DNA of 36,917 nt from Bacteroidales bacterium (lineage in GTDB: Bacteria; Bacteroidota; Bacteroidia; Bacteroidales; UBA932): assembly GCA_017464245.1 (NCBI GenBank), contig JAFUDV010000059.1, positions 1 through 36,917 on the forward strand, written 5' to 3'. Made by a program: the position numbers and the translations under genes. Below the pieces are notes generated by a model. The model did no database searches, had not been told where the DNA came from, and saw only the letters and a list, made by a program, of their open reading frames with translations. Shown one piece after another: positions 16,214 through 24,613 of the stretch. The first letter of the stretch is position 1. The number at the start of each line of letters is the position of its first letter.

Positions 16214-17557
16214 TTAGATCGTACCCTGTTCGAGCATCGCCTGCGCGACCTTCATGAAGCCGGCGATGTTGGCGCCCTTCACGTAGTCCACGGTGCCGTC
16301 CGGCTGGGTGCCGAACTTCACGCACTGCTCGTGGATGGACTTCATGATGAAGTGGAGCTTGTCGTCAACTTCCTTGGCGTCCCAGGAGATGTGCTCGGCG
16401 TTCTGGGTCATCTCCAGGCCGGAGGTGGCGACGCCACCGGCGTTCACGGCCTTGCCCGGAGCGAAGAGGATGCCGTTGTGCTGGAAGTAGTGGATGGCAC
16501 CCGGCTGGCAGCCCATGTTGGACACCTCGCAGCAGCACCAGCAGCCGTTTGCTGCCAGTTCCTTCGCATCGTCCTCGGAGAGCTCGTTCTGGAAGGCGCA
16601 AGGAAGGGCGATGTCCACGGGGATGGACCAGGCCTTCTTGCCGGCGGTGAACAGCGCCTTGTCCGGGAACTGGGTGGCCATGTCCTCGACCTTGTTGCGG
16701 TTGGAGGCGCGCATGACGAGCATGTAGTCGATCATGTCCTTGGTGATGCCGTCCGGGATGTGGCAGACACCGTCCGGACCGGAGATCGCGACGACCTTGG
16801 CGCCGAGCTCGGTGGCCTTCGTGGCGGCACCCCAGGCGACGTTGCCGAAGCCGGAGAGGGCGACCTTCTTGCCCACGATGTCCTTGCCCGCCTTCTGAAG
16901 GAGGTGCTGGGTGAAATAGAGGGCGCCGAAGCCGGTGGCCTCCGGACGGAGGATGGAACCGCCCCAGGTGCCGCCCTTGCCGGTCAGGACACCGGTGTTG
17001 TACTGGCGGGCCAGCTTCTTGTACATGCCGTAGAGGTAACCGATCTCACGGCCGCCCACGCCCACGTCGCCGGCAGGGATGTCCTGGTCCGGGCCGATGC
17101 AGTTCCAGAGCTCCAGCATGAAAGCCTGGCAGAAACGCATGATCTCGTCGTTGGACTTGCCCACGGGGTCGAAGTCGGAGCCGCCCTTGGCGCCGCCCAT
17201 CGGGAGGGTGGTGAGGGCGTTCTTGAAGGTCTGCTCGAAGCCGAGGAACTTGAGCATGGAGGGGGTCACGGCCTTGTGGAAGCGGAGACCACCCTTATAG
17301 GGACCGATGGCGCTGTTGAACTGGATGCGGTAGCCGAGGTTCGTCTGGACCTCGCCCTTGTCGTCCACCCAGGTCACGCGGAAAGTGAAGATGCGGTCGG
17401 GCTCGACCATCCGCTCCACGATCTTCGCCTTCTCGAACTCCGGATGCTGGTTATAGACCTCTTCGATGGATTCGAGGACTTCCTGCACGGCCTGGAGGTA
17501 CTCCTTCTCGAGCGGGTACTTGGCCTGGAGCTTTGCCATGATGTCTTGTGTCTTCAT
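16214..17557 (-). CDS. gdhA: Glutamate dehydrogenase (hexameric class I, probably NADP-specific)
   Basis: Catalyses reductive amination of 2-oxoglutarate with ammonium, a main ammonium-assimilation route in Bacteroidales. 447 aa, the standard length for the small hexameric enzyme. Seen motifs are NSAIGPYKGGLRFH (substrate pocket), catalytic Lys124 in PMGGAKGGSDFDP, DVGVGGREIGYL, and the Rossmann loop SGFGNVAWGAA. The C-terminal part ends VKGANIAGFMKVAQAML. It has its own promoter and terminator and is divergent from an unknown gene. NADP preference is inferred from similarity to GdhA-type enzymes; cofactor use was not read directly. Confidence 0.96.
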   Translation of the reverse strand: MKTQDIMAKLQAKYPLEKEYLQAVQEVLESIEEVYNQHPEFEKAKIVERMVEPDRIFTFRVTWVDDKGEVQTNLGYRIQFNSAIGPYKGGLRFHKAVTPSMLKFLGFEQTFKNALTTLPMGGAKGGSDFDPVGKSNDEIMRFCQAFMLELWNCIGPDQDIPAGDVGVGGREIGYLYGMYKKLARQYNTGVLTGKGGTWGGSILRPEATGFGALYFTQHLLQKAGKDIVGKKVALSGFGNVAWGAATKATELGAKVVAISGPDGVCHIPDGITKDMIDYMLVMRASNRNKVEDMATQFPDKALFTAGKKAWSIPVDIALPCAFQNELSEDDAKELAANGCWCCCEVSNMGCQPGAIHYFQHNGILFAPGKAVNAGGVATSGLEMTQNAEHISWDAKEVDDKLHFIMKSIHEQCVKFGTQPDGTVDYVKGANIAGFMKVAQAMLEQGTI

Positions 17558-17622
17558 GATGAAATGATTTGGTTTTGTGTTTTAATTATGATGTGTATAA
17601 TCACTATCGCCTAAATAGCATA

Positions 17623-17653
17623 CAAATTTAACCAATAAAACGCAATTGGCAAA
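17623..17653 (-). promoter_or_regulatory. Promoter of gdhA
   Basis: Minus-strand TTTG (17650-17653), 19 bp, then TAAATTTG (17623-17630): consensus Bacteroidetes promoter. The leader of about 60 nt before the ATG is AT-rich with no clear hairpin. Confidence 0.8.
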
Positions 17654-17710
17654 TAATTTTTAAGCATTCGGAAAAGTTCTTGCCGGACCGTGCATTTCCG
17701 GGAAATATCG

Positions 17711-17718
17711 TATCTTTG
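17711..17718 (+). promoter_or_regulatory. -7 box of the unknown gene at 17733
   Basis: TATCTTTG on the plus strand, 14 bp before the ATG at 17733. No matching -33 element is seen. It rules out the in-frame GTG at 17718 as a start, because that GTG lies in the box. Confidence 0.6.
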
Positions 17719-17732
17719 TGCCCTCAACCCGA

Positions 17733-18272
17733 ATGCATATGAAAAAGGATTTCAAGGACAGGCTCGCCGCCTGTGTCAAGGACCTGACCGGCGCCGAGGT
17801 CAAAGGGGTCACGGTGGATGAAGAAGGCGGAACCGTGCGCGTCGTGCTCGTGCCCGGACGCGGACACGGACGGGTGTCCCTGTCGCAGCTTCCCGACGCC
17901 CTGAAGGTCGCCGACGTGGACATCGTAGCCGGCGACATCACCGTCCTGGGTGCCTACGCCGCCGTCCGGGACTTCGTGGAGTCGTGGAACCTGGAGGCCG
18001 ACGATCCCCGGATCAGCCGCTTCGTGGACATCCTCCGCCGGGAGACCCGCGGCGAGGTGGCCAACGTGGAGTTCCGCTCCGGCGAGCTCCTCTACGAACT
18101 CACCGTCAAGACGCTGGACTTCACCGCCCCCGAATACGTCTATATCGAAGGAGTGGATTTCCGCAACCGGATCCTGTACTGCTACACCTTCGTGGAGGAC
18201 ATGAACGACATCGTGGAGACGGACTCGTTCTCCATCCTGGGCTTTCCCTTTGCGGGATCGGTCAAAAGCTAG
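17733..18272 (+). CDS. Unrecognised 179-aa soluble protein
   Basis: I do not recognise this protein. It has 179 codons from ATG 17733; a second ATG two codons later (17739, MKKDFKDRL) is equally possible. It has no signal peptide or membrane segment, a mixed alpha/beta pattern and an acidic composition. An early VDEEGGTVRVVLVPG hairpin is followed by a helical DPRISRFVDILRRETRG segment, and the last third is beta-rich with many aromatic residues (YVYIEGVDFRNRILYCYTF). Codon use matches the neighbours, and it has a promoter and a terminator, so it is probably a real single-gene unit. It is divergent from gdhA, 175 bp apart. Confidence 0.8.
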   Translation: MHMKKDFKDRLAACVKDLTGAEVKGVTVDEEGGTVRVVLVPGRGHGRVSLSQLPDALKVADVDIVAGDITVLGAYAAVRDFVESWNLEADDPRISRFVDILRRETRGEVANVEFRSGELLYELTVKTLDFTAPEYVYIEGVDFRNRILYCYTFVEDMNDIVETDSFSILGFPFAGSVKS

Positions 18273-18288
18273 GTGCCTGCCATTCACG

Positions 18289-18325
18289 AAAAAACTCCGG
18301 CCTCGCAGCGAGACCGGAGTTTTTT
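18289..18325. terminator. Bidirectional terminator between unknown gene and skp
   Basis: Arms ACTCCGG/CCGGAGT with a further CTCG/CGAG inner stem, flanked by A6 on the left and T6 on the right. It therefore works for both convergent transcripts (stops at 18272 plus and 18344 minus). Confidence 0.9.
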
Positions 18326-18343
18326 CGTTCTGGATCCGACGGA

Positions 18344-18913
18344 CTAGTTCGCGGCCGGAGCGGCGGCCTGGGCCTGGGCAGCCAGTTCCTGCTGGAGCTG
18401 CTCGAGGGTACGGCCATCCTTGATGCCGAGGGCCTTGCGGGCGGCCGGGGTGAGGTCCACGACGGCGCTCTCGTCAAAGTACAGGGCGGAAGAGGAATCG
18501 AAGACGGCGGCGAGGCCCTGGGCCTTCGCGAGGTCCTGGACGGCCTTCTGGGCCTTCTCCATGATCGGGTTCATCAGCTGGGCCTGCTGCTGCTGGAGTT
18601 CCTGGGAGATGGTCTGCTGGAACTCCTGGATGCGGTTCTGGATGTCCACCAGTTCCTTTTCCTTGGCCTCCTTGATGGCGGCGGTCCAGGAAGCGGACTT
18701 CTGCTGGTACTGGCCGGCCTTGGACTGGTACTCCTCGACCATGGAGTTGAACGTCTCCTGGGCTTCGTTGGACATCGCATTGATCTGCTCACGGGCAGCG
18801 TCGGCCTCCGGCATGAGCTGGTAGAGCTCGGTGAAATTGATACGGCCCAGCTTCTGGGCGGAAGCGGAGAGGGTCAGAAGCGCCATGGCGGCGATTGCAA
18901 GAATCTTTTTCAT
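18344..18913 (-). CDS. Periplasmic chaperone, Skp/OmpH family
   Basis: 189 aa. It has a Sec signal peptide (about 1-19, ending ASAQ), then LGRINFTELYQLMPE, the usual OmpH start. A long Gln/Glu/Lys-rich coiled-coil arm at about 35-120 fits the tentacles of the trimeric jellyfish-shaped chaperone that holds unfolded outer-membrane proteins. The Gln/Ala-rich tail is unusual but low in complexity. The gene lies 63 bp downstream of bamA on the same strand, the classical bamA-skp arrangement. A second Skp-like protein, a lipoprotein, is encoded at 23996. Confidence 0.9.
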   Translation of the reverse strand: MKKILAIAAMALLTLSASAQKLGRINFTELYQLMPEADAAREQINAMSNEAQETFNSMVEEYQSKAGQYQQKSASWTAAIKEAKEKELVDIQNRIQEFQQTISQELQQQQAQLMNPIMEKAQKAVQDLAKAQGLAAVFDSSSALYFDESAVVDLTPAARKALGIKDGRTLEQLQQELAAQAQAAAPAAN

Positions 18914-18976
18914 ATTACGTTGTAGTTGTTAGATTTCGTTTCGCGGGTTTGGTAACACAAATGTCGTACCATTCTT

Positions 18977-19258
18977 TTAGAACTGCTGTCCGATGACGAA
19001 GTGGAACTGGCTGCCGCCGTTCTTGGAGTCATCGAAGCCGTAGCCCCAGTCGACGCCCAGTAGGCCGATCATCGGGAGGAACACGCGGACGCCCACGCCG
19101 GCGCTGCGCTTGATCTGGAACGGATTGAACTCGCGGATGTCCGCCCAGCAGTTACCGCCCTCCAGGAAGCCGAGGACATAGATGGTGGACTGCGGCTGGA
19201 GGATCACCGGGTAGCGGAGCTCGACCGTGAACTTGTCATAGATGTTGCCGGCGTACGT
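18977..19258 (-). pseudogene. bamA: 3' remainder of bamA, after the in-frame TGA
   Basis: Directly in frame with the 19259-21598 segment and separated from it only by one TGA codon (19259-19261). The 93 codons encode the last barrel strands: TYAGNIYDKFTVELRYP, FLEGGNCW, FNPFQIKRSAGVGVR, FLPMIGLLGVDWGYGFD and the terminal FHFVIGQQF ending in Phe, a BAM recognition signature. Sequence conservation here looks intact, so the stop is recent, read through, or a sequence error. No plausible independent start exists for this piece. Confidence 0.85.
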
Positions 19259-21598
19259 TCAGGTGGAACTGTACGGAGTGACCCGCATCGGGGTGAGGGA
19301 ATAGTCCTCATAACCGCGGAGGGAGATGATTTCCGCACCGTAGGTCATGTATCCCGACATGCCGTCGCCACCCACCTGGAAGCCCTCGAACGGGGAATAA
19401 CCCCAGTTCCGGTTGTAATAGCCCAGGAAGCCGAACTGAGCGCGGCTCATGAGGACGAGGTCGCCGACGAGCTTGGTGTACACGGCGCCGCTGAACTTCC
19501 ACTTGTGGTATTCGATCCACTTGTACCGGTTCGCCGAGCTCCATTCGTTCTGGATGTTGCCCAGGTTGTCCGTATAGGTGGCGTCGTAGTTCACGTCCTT
19601 CCAGCTGTTCACCTTCACCTTCTCGCCGTTCTTGTACGTGTACTTGCGGAAGAGGGAGTAAGGAGGCGTGAGCTGCAGGGAGGCGGAGAAGTCGGATCCC
19701 ACACGCGGATAGATCTGCTGGTCCGTGGAGTTGCGGCTCAGGGACAGGGTATAGCTCAGGTTGTGGGAGATACCGTCGTTGAAGGCGAAATAGCTGTTGT
19801 ACCAGTTGGTGAGCTTGTAAGTCTGCCAGCTCAGGCTGTTGTACAGGACGAAATAGTTGTCCGGCCACTTGAGGCGGTTGCCGAGTCCGGCATTGAAGCC
19901 GAAGACCTCGAACATGCGGTCCGTGGAGAGGATGCCGATGTACAGGTAGGAGTCCGTCATCCTGGAATAGTAGCCGGAGAGGCTCAGGGAAGTAGGTTTC
20001 TTGCCGAAGAGCCAGGGTTCCATGAAACTCGCGCTGAGGGTCGTGTAGTAACGGCCGTTCGTCTGGAAGCGGAACGACAGCGTCTGCGCGTCGCCGAGCG
20101 GGACCGGGCGCCAGGAGTTCTTGTCCAGCATCCGGTGCGTGGAGAAGTTGTTGAAGCTCACGCCCGCGGTGGCGACGAAGGTATTGCCGCCCCAGCCGCC
20201 GGAGAGTTCCAGCGTGGAGGAAGGCTTCTCCGTCACGTTGTACACCAGGTCCACGGTGTTGTTCAGCTGGTTGGGGATGACGGAATAGCCGCCCGCACCC
20301 ATGATGGCCTCCGCATCGAACTGGCCCAGGGAGGCGATTTCGCGGATGGACCGCTCGAAGTCGGACTGGCTGAACAGGTAGCCCGGACGGGTCATGATCT
20401 GGCGGCGGACCACCTTCTCGTTCGTGAGGTCGTTGCCGTTGATGACGATGTTGTTCAGGGTGGCGGGCTTGCCTTCGGAGATGCGCATCTCCACATCGAC
20501 GGAGTCGTTCTGGATATTCACCTCCACGGGAGTGACGTTGAAGAACAGGTAGCCGTTGTCCATGTAGAGTTTCCGGACGTCGTAGTCCGTCTGCTTGCCG
20601 CCGCCGTGGAGCCGCTTGTCCATCGTGACCACGTCGTAGATGTCGCCCTTCTTGATCTGGAGGACTTCGTCCAGGACCTCGGAGGGATACACGGAGTTGC
20701 CGGTCCAGGTCACGTTGCGGAAGTAGTACTTGGGGCCTTCATCAAAGACCATGTCGATCGCGAGGTGCTTCGGGTCCACGTAATAGACGGAATCGCGCAC
20801 CAGGCGCGCGTCCCGGTAACCGGCCTCGTTGAACGCATCCAGGACGGTCTTGCGGTCCGTCTGATACTCCTTCTCCTTGAACTTCTTGGACTTGAAGAAG
20901 TTGTACCACTTGTTCGAGTGCGTCTCCTTCATGGCCTTGGACAGTTTGTAGTCCGAAACGTCCGTGTTGCCGATGAAGTTGATGTCCTTGATGCGGACCT
21001 TGTTTCCCTTCTTGACGTCGAAGTTCACCCGGATGGCGCTGCGGATCATCGTGTCCTTCTGGACCTGGGTGTCCACCTCGCACAGAAGGTAGCCCTTCTC
21101 CTTGTAGTATCGCTTGATGATGTCCTCGGAAGTGCTCTTCACATATTCGGAGAACTCGCGGCCGGGACGGAGGTTCAGGCGCTCCTGGAGGTCCTTCCGT
21201 TCCCCGGACTTGACGCCGGAGTAGGTCCAGCGGGACACCCTCGGGCGCTCCTTGACCACGACCTTGAGCCAGGCGGTGTCGCGGGCGGCGTTCAGGGAAT
21301 CCACCACGATCGCCACATCCTCGAAATAGCGCTGGGCGACCAGGCGGCGGATGACACCGGTCACGTCCTCGCCCGGTACGGTGACGGACATGCCCTTCTG
21401 GAAGCCCGTGAGCTGCAGGATCTGGTTTTCACCGAAGTACTGGTTGCCCTGGACGCGCACGCCGCCGATGACATATTTCTGGGGATTCGTATAGTCTATC
21501 TCGACCGCGCTCCGGCCGCCCTGCGCCCACAGGAGGGGTCCTGCGAAGGCAAGCAGCAGCAGACAGACGGTCTTTCGTATCTTCATATAATCAGCCAT
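19259..21598 (-). CDS. bamA: BamA/Omp85 outer-membrane assembly factor, ends at a premature TGA
   Basis: Core of the BAM complex that folds outer-membrane beta barrels. The signal peptide is followed by five POTRA-type repeats (about 40-450) and the start of the 16-strand barrel (about 460 on). The reading frame stops at codon 780 with TGA, right after SLRGYEDYSLTPMRVTPYSST, yet the barrel continues in the same frame to 18977, giving the normal total of about 872 aa. Without the tail the barrel cannot close, and BamA is essential. ATG 21598 lies 7 nt past a TATCTTTG box; ATG 21586 (MKIRKTVCLLLL) gives a cleaner signal peptide and is a real alternative. It sits between uppS (21 bp upstream) and skp. 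Confidence 0.9.
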   Translation of the reverse strand: MADYMKIRKTVCLLLLAFAGPLLWAQGGRSAVEIDYTNPQKYVIGGVRVQGNQYFGENQILQLTGFQKGMSVTVPGEDVTGVIRRLVAQRYFEDVAIVVDSLNAARDTAWLKVVVKERPRVSRWTYSGVKSGERKDLQERLNLRPGREFSEYVKSTSEDIIKRYYKEKGYLLCEVDTQVQKDTMIRSAIRVNFDVKKGNKVRIKDINFIGNTDVSDYKLSKAMKETHSNKWYNFFKSKKFKEKEYQTDRKTVLDAFNEAGYRDARLVRDSVYYVDPKHLAIDMVFDEGPKYYFRNVTWTGNSVYPSEVLDEVLQIKKGDIYDVVTMDKRLHGGGKQTDYDVRKLYMDNGYLFFNVTPVEVNIQNDSVDVEMRISEGKPATLNNIVINGNDLTNEKVVRRQIMTRPGYLFSQSDFERSIREIASLGQFDAEAIMGAGGYSVIPNQLNNTVDLVYNVTEKPSSTLELSGGWGGNTFVATAGVSFNNFSTHRMLDKNSWRPVPLGDAQTLSFRFQTNGRYYTTLSASFMEPWLFGKKPTSLSLSGYYSRMTDSYLYIGILSTDRMFEVFGFNAGLGNRLKWPDNYFVLYNSLSWQTYKLTNWYNSYFAFNDGISHNLSYTLSLSRNSTDQQIYPRVGSDFSASLQLTPPYSLFRKYTYKNGEKVKVNSWKDVNYDATYTDNLGNIQNEWSSANRYKWIEYHKWKFSGAVYTKLVGDLVLMSRAQFGFLGYYNRNWGYSPFEGFQVGGDGMSGYMTYGAEIISLRGYEDYSLTPMRVTPYSST

Positions 21599-21605
21599 TA
21601 TCCTG

Positions 21606-21613
21606 CAAAGATA
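21606..21613 (-). promoter_or_regulatory. -7 box in front of bamA
   Basis: Minus-strand TATCTTTG, 7 nt before ATG 21598 and 19 nt before ATG 21586. It gives bamA-skp a promoter of its own in addition to read-through from nadK-uppS. No good -33 box is seen. Confidence 0.6.
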
Positions 21614-21619
21614 ACTCTT

Positions 21620-22318
21620 TTATTTGACTTTTCCATATCTGCGGTCCCGGGAGGCGTACTCCGCGAGGGCCGCGCGGAACTCGGGTTTCCGGAAATCGGG
21701 CCAGAGGACGTCCGTGAAGACGAACTCCGTGTAGGCGCATTGCCAGAGGAGGTAGTTGGAGATGCGCTCCTCCCCGGAGGTACGGATCAGCAGGTCCGGA
21801 TCCGGGATGCCGGCCGTCACGAGATAGCGGTCGAAATCGGCCGTCTCCATCGACCGGACACCCTCGGCGCCCCTTTCCGCGACGGCCCGCTTCATGGCCT
21901 GGAGGATGTCCCACTTCCCGCTGTAGCTCAGGAAGATGACGAGGGTCATCCGGGAACAGGCGGCGGTCTTCCCCATCAGGTCGTCGATCGCTCCGTTCAG
22001 GCGCTCCGACAGACGCGCACGGTTTCCCAGCACGACGAAACGGACCCCGTTGTCCAGCAGGGTCTTCATTTCGTTCCGGATGGCTTCCATCATCAGTTCC
22101 ATCAAGCGGTTGACCTCCGCCTCGGGGCGGTTCCAGTTCTCTTCCGAGAAGGCATAGAGCGAAAGGTACTTCACCCCCGCCTCGACGGCGGCTTCGGTGC
22201 AGGCGCGGACGCTTTCCACCCCCGCGGCATGCCCATATACGCGCTCCTTGCCGCGGGCCTTCGCCCAGCGGCCGTTTCCGTCCATGATGATGGACCCGTG
22301 CACGGGAACTTCGTTCAT
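21620..22318 (-). CDS. uppS: Isoprenyl (undecaprenyl) diphosphate synthase
   Basis: Cis-prenyltransferase that builds undecaprenyl diphosphate, the lipid carrier for peptidoglycan and surface glycans. 232 aa. Conserved region I is IIMDGNGRWAK with catalytic Asp13. LYAFSEENWNRP is region III, and DLLIRTSGEERISNYLLWQCAYTE is region V, which carries the diphosphate-binding Arg and Ser residues. It is encoded between nadK (8 bp upstream) and bamA, an order common in Bacteroidales. It uses the isoprenoids made through dxr at 5016. Confidence 0.97.
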   Translation of the reverse strand: MNEVPVHGSIIMDGNGRWAKARGKERVYGHAAGVESVRACTEAAVEAGVKYLSLYAFSEENWNRPEAEVNRLMELMMEAIRNEMKTLLDNGVRFVVLGNRARLSERLNGAIDDLMGKTAACSRMTLVIFLSYSGKWDILQAMKRAVAERGAEGVRSMETADFDRYLVTAGIPDPDLLIRTSGEERISNYLLWQCAYTEFVFTDVLWPDFRKPEFRAALAEYASRDRRYGKVK

Positions 22319-22326
22319 CCTGATAT

Positions 22327-23151
22327 CTATCCGTTGTTTCTCATGTCCTCGCCCCAGAACAGCCTGGAGGTAAGGGCCCGGACGAAGCCGGACTCGGCGA
22401 GCCGGATACGCTTAAGCGAAAACTGTGCCATCTCGACATGGATGCTCCACTCGTAGGTGATTTCCATGGTCCGGTTGTCCGTGCTCATGATGGCCACCCC
22501 GTCGCGGCTCTCGAAGGAGATGTCCACCTTCGCCGTCTCGGGGAGGACGATCGGGCGCACGTTCAGGTTGTGCGGGGAGATCGGGGCGATGATCAGGACC
22601 TTGGTATCGGGCATGCAGATCGGACCGCCCACGCTCAGGGAATAGGCCGTGGAGCCCGAGGACGTGGAGACGATGAGTCCGTCCGCCCAGTAGGTCGGAA
22701 GGGCTTCGCCGTTCACGGTGGCGCGGATGCCCAGTACGGAAGGCCCTTTGCGGTGGATGGCCACCTCGTTCACGGAATACGGGAGCATGCCGATGCTCTT
22801 ACGGGCGCCGGGGCCCTTGAGCGTCGCATTGAGGACCGTCCGGTACTCGATGCTGAAATCCCCTTCCATCAAGGCCTTGAGGACGGCCTCCGGGCGGTTC
22901 TCGCACAGGAAGCCGATCCGGCCGAAGTTGACGCCCAGGATGGGAAGGCCGATGTCCGAGACGACATGCGCAGCCGACAGGAAAGTCCCGTCGCCGCCCA
23001 TGGAAAGGACCAGGTCGGTCTCCGGACGGATGTCGGCCTTGTTCTTGATCTCGTAAACTTCGTACGAAGCGGATTCCAGTTCGCCCAGCAGGGCGCGCAT
23101 GCGCGGCTCATCCCGCAGTTCGTCTTTCAGGACGAAATAACCTATTTTCAT
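22327..23151 (-). CDS. nadK: NAD kinase
   Basis: ATP-dependent phosphorylation of NAD to NADP. 274 aa, normal length. The GGDGT motif (52-56) in SMGGDGTFLSA provides the catalytic Asp, GVNFGRIGFLCE is the second conserved block, and STSSGSTAYSLSVGGPI is the NAD-binding block. The C-terminal APISPHNLNVRPIV segment is also typical. It is the first gene of nadK-uppS-bamA-skp and is divergent from pdxJ with 82 bp between the starts. Confidence 0.97.
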   Translation of the reverse strand: MKIGYFVLKDELRDEPRMRALLGELESASYEVYEIKNKADIRPETDLVLSMGGDGTFLSAAHVVSDIGLPILGVNFGRIGFLCENRPEAVLKALMEGDFSIEYRTVLNATLKGPGARKSIGMLPYSVNEVAIHRKGPSVLGIRATVNGEALPTYWADGLIVSTSSGSTAYSLSVGGPICMPDTKVLIIAPISPHNLNVRPIVLPETAKVDISFESRDGVAIMSTDNRTMEITYEWSIHVEMAQFSLKRIRLAESGFVRALTSRLFWGEDMRNNG

Positions 23152-23174
23152 TCGGGCACTTTCATTTCAGCCGC

Positions 23175-23182
23175 CAAAAATA
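23175..23182 (-). promoter_or_regulatory. -7 box of nadK
   Basis: Minus-strand TATTTTTG, 23 bp before the nadK ATG, in an AT-rich divergent region. No clear -33 box is seen. Confidence 0.55.
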
Positions 23183-23205
23183 ACACTTTAAATTATAAAA
23201 ATCAC

Positions 23206-23213
23206 TATTTTTG
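23206..23213 (+). promoter_or_regulatory. -7 box of pdxJ
   Basis: Plus-strand TATTTTTG, 20 bp before ATG 23234. It forms a back-to-back pair with the nadK box; the two boxes are 23 bp apart. Confidence 0.55.
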
Positions 23214-23233
23214 TCGCGAAAACCATACGAATC

Positions 23234-23953
23234 ATGACCCGACTGAGCGTAAACATCAATAAGTTCGCCACGCTCCGCAACGCCCGCGGAGGAAACATGC
23301 CCGATGTCACCAAGGCCGCCCTGGACTGCGAGCGCTTCGGCGCGGAGGGCATCACCGTCCATCCCCGGCCGGACGAAAGGCATATCCGGTACAGCGACGT
23401 AAGGACCATCCGCCCCCTTGTGAGGACCGAATTCAACATCGAAGGCAACCCGATCCCCTCGTTTATCGACCTGGTGTGCGAGGTTGTTCCCGACCAGGTC
23501 ACCCTGGTCCCCGACGCGCCGGACGCCATCACCTCCAACGCCGGATGGAACACGCTCGCCCACAAGGACTTCCTGACCGACATCTGCCGGACATTCAAGT
23601 CCCGCGGCATCCGGACATCCATCTTCATCGACCCGGATCCGGCCATGGCCGAAGGCGCCGCGGCCTGCGGAGCCGACCGCGTGGAGCTCTACACGGCCGA
23701 TTATGCCGCCGGATACGCCCAGGAGCGGGAAGCCGCCATCGCCCGCTACCTGGAGACGGCGAAAGCCGCCCGCAGCGCGGGGCTCGGCCTCAACGCCGGA
23801 CACGACCTTTCCCTGGAGAACCTCGCGTACTTCATCCGGACCATCCCCTGGACCGACGAAGTCTCCATCGGCCACGCCCTCGTCTGCGACGCCCTGTATC
23901 TGGGCCTGGAGCCGACCATTGCGGCCTATCTTGCACAAATTCATAAAAAATAG
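23234..23953 (+). CDS. pdxJ: Pyridoxine 5'-phosphate synthase
   Basis: Condenses 1-deoxy-D-xylulose 5-phosphate with 3-amino-2-oxopropyl phosphate to pyridoxine 5'-phosphate (DXP-dependent vitamin B6 route). 239 aa TIM barrel. Typical blocks are [17 protein letters not shown] at the N-terminus, [53 protein letters not shown] and the closing [14 protein letters not shown]. It shares the precursor DXP with Dxr. It is followed 42 bp later by the Skp-like lipoprotein, which has its own promoter. Confidence 0.97.
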   Translation: MTRLSVNINKFATLRNARGGNMPDVTKAALDCERFGAEGITVHPRPDERHIRYSDVRTIRPLVRTEFNIEGNPIPSFIDLVCEVVPDQVTLVPDAPDAITSNAGWNTLAHKDFLTDICRTFKSRGIRTSIFIDPDPAMAEGAAACGADRVELYTADYAAGYAQEREAAIARYLETAKAARSAGLGLNAGHDLSLENLAYFIRTIPWTDEVSIGHALVCDALYLGLEPTIAAYLAQIHKK

Positions 23954-23962
23954 TTATCTTTG
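23930..23962 (+). promoter_or_regulatory. Promoter of the Skp-like lipoprotein to recN gene run
   Basis: CTTG (23930-23933) inside the end of pdxJ, 21 bp, then TATCTTTG (23955-23962). The leader to ATG 23996 is about 27 nt. Confidence 0.7.
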
Positions 23963-23995
23963 CATTCTTGTACCGAAAATATTAATTGCACAATA

Positions 23996-24610
23996 ATGAA
24001 AAAAACTGCATCCATCCTCAGCGCCGCCCTCCTGGCCGGCCTCGCCCTTACCGGCTGCAACAACGCCGCCACGACCGCGGCTCCCGCGGCCAAGTCCGAT
24101 TCCACCGCCGTCGCCGGCAGCATCGTGTTCTTCAACATCGACAAGGTCGTCGAGAGCTATGACATGGCGAACGACCTCCGCAGCGTCGTGGAGACCAAGG
24201 TGAGCGGCATCCAGTCCGAGATCGACCGTCGCGGCAACAAGCTCCAGAAGGACGTGAACGACTTCCAGAACAAGATCGAGAAGGGCCTGCTCACCCGTTC
24301 GACCGCCGAGGTCCAGCAGCAGAAGCTCCAGCAGCAGCAGAACGACTACCAGCAGTATGTGATCCGCAAGCAGCAGGAAATGCAGGAGGAACAGCAGGTG
24401 ATGCTGAACCAGATCATGGATGCCATCTCCGAGTTCGTGAAGGAATACAACGCCGAGAAGCAGTACGCCCTCATCCTCACCACCTCCGGCGACATCCTCC
24501 CGGCTCCCGTGGTGACCGGCAACCCCGCCCTCGACATCACCGACGAGATCCTCGCCGGCCTGAACGCGGCCTATGTCAAGACCAAGGCTGCCGAGGCTGG
24601 GACCAAATAG
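23996..24610 (+). CDS. Skp/OmpH-like lipoprotein
   Basis: 204 aa. It has a lipoprotein signal peptide with LTGC and acylated Cys21, and a short Ala/Thr/Ser-rich tether (22-40). An OmpH-like domain follows: SIVFFNIDKVVESYD, then a Gln-rich coiled-coil arm (about 60-155), then a closing beta segment YALILTTSGDILP. The layout matches Skp/OmpH, but lipidation would fix it to a membrane, probably the outer one. The start at 23996 is set by the signal peptide and promoter. It leads a long run of closely spaced genes; the glycosyltransferase gene begins 3 nt after its stop. Confidence 0.85.
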   Translation: MKKTASILSAALLAGLALTGCNNAATTAAPAAKSDSTAVAGSIVFFNIDKVVESYDMANDLRSVVETKVSGIQSEIDRRGNKLQKDVNDFQNKIEKGLLTRSTAEVQQQKLQQQQNDYQQYVIRKQQEMQEEQQVMLNQIMDAISEFVKEYNAEKQYALILTTSGDILPAPVVTGNPALDITDEILAGLNAAYVKTKAAEAGTK

Positions 24611-24613
24611 CCG

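Noticed and set aside
19259-19261. Reassignment of TGA to an amino acid in this organism.
   Set aside because: Several genes of normal length, including trxB, recN and the M23-like gene, end at TGA with the next gene close by, so TGA works as a stop.
19505-22456. A 983-codon open frame on the plus strand opposite bamA, uppS and nadK.
   Set aside because: Same mirror effect; the minus-strand genes are unambiguous.
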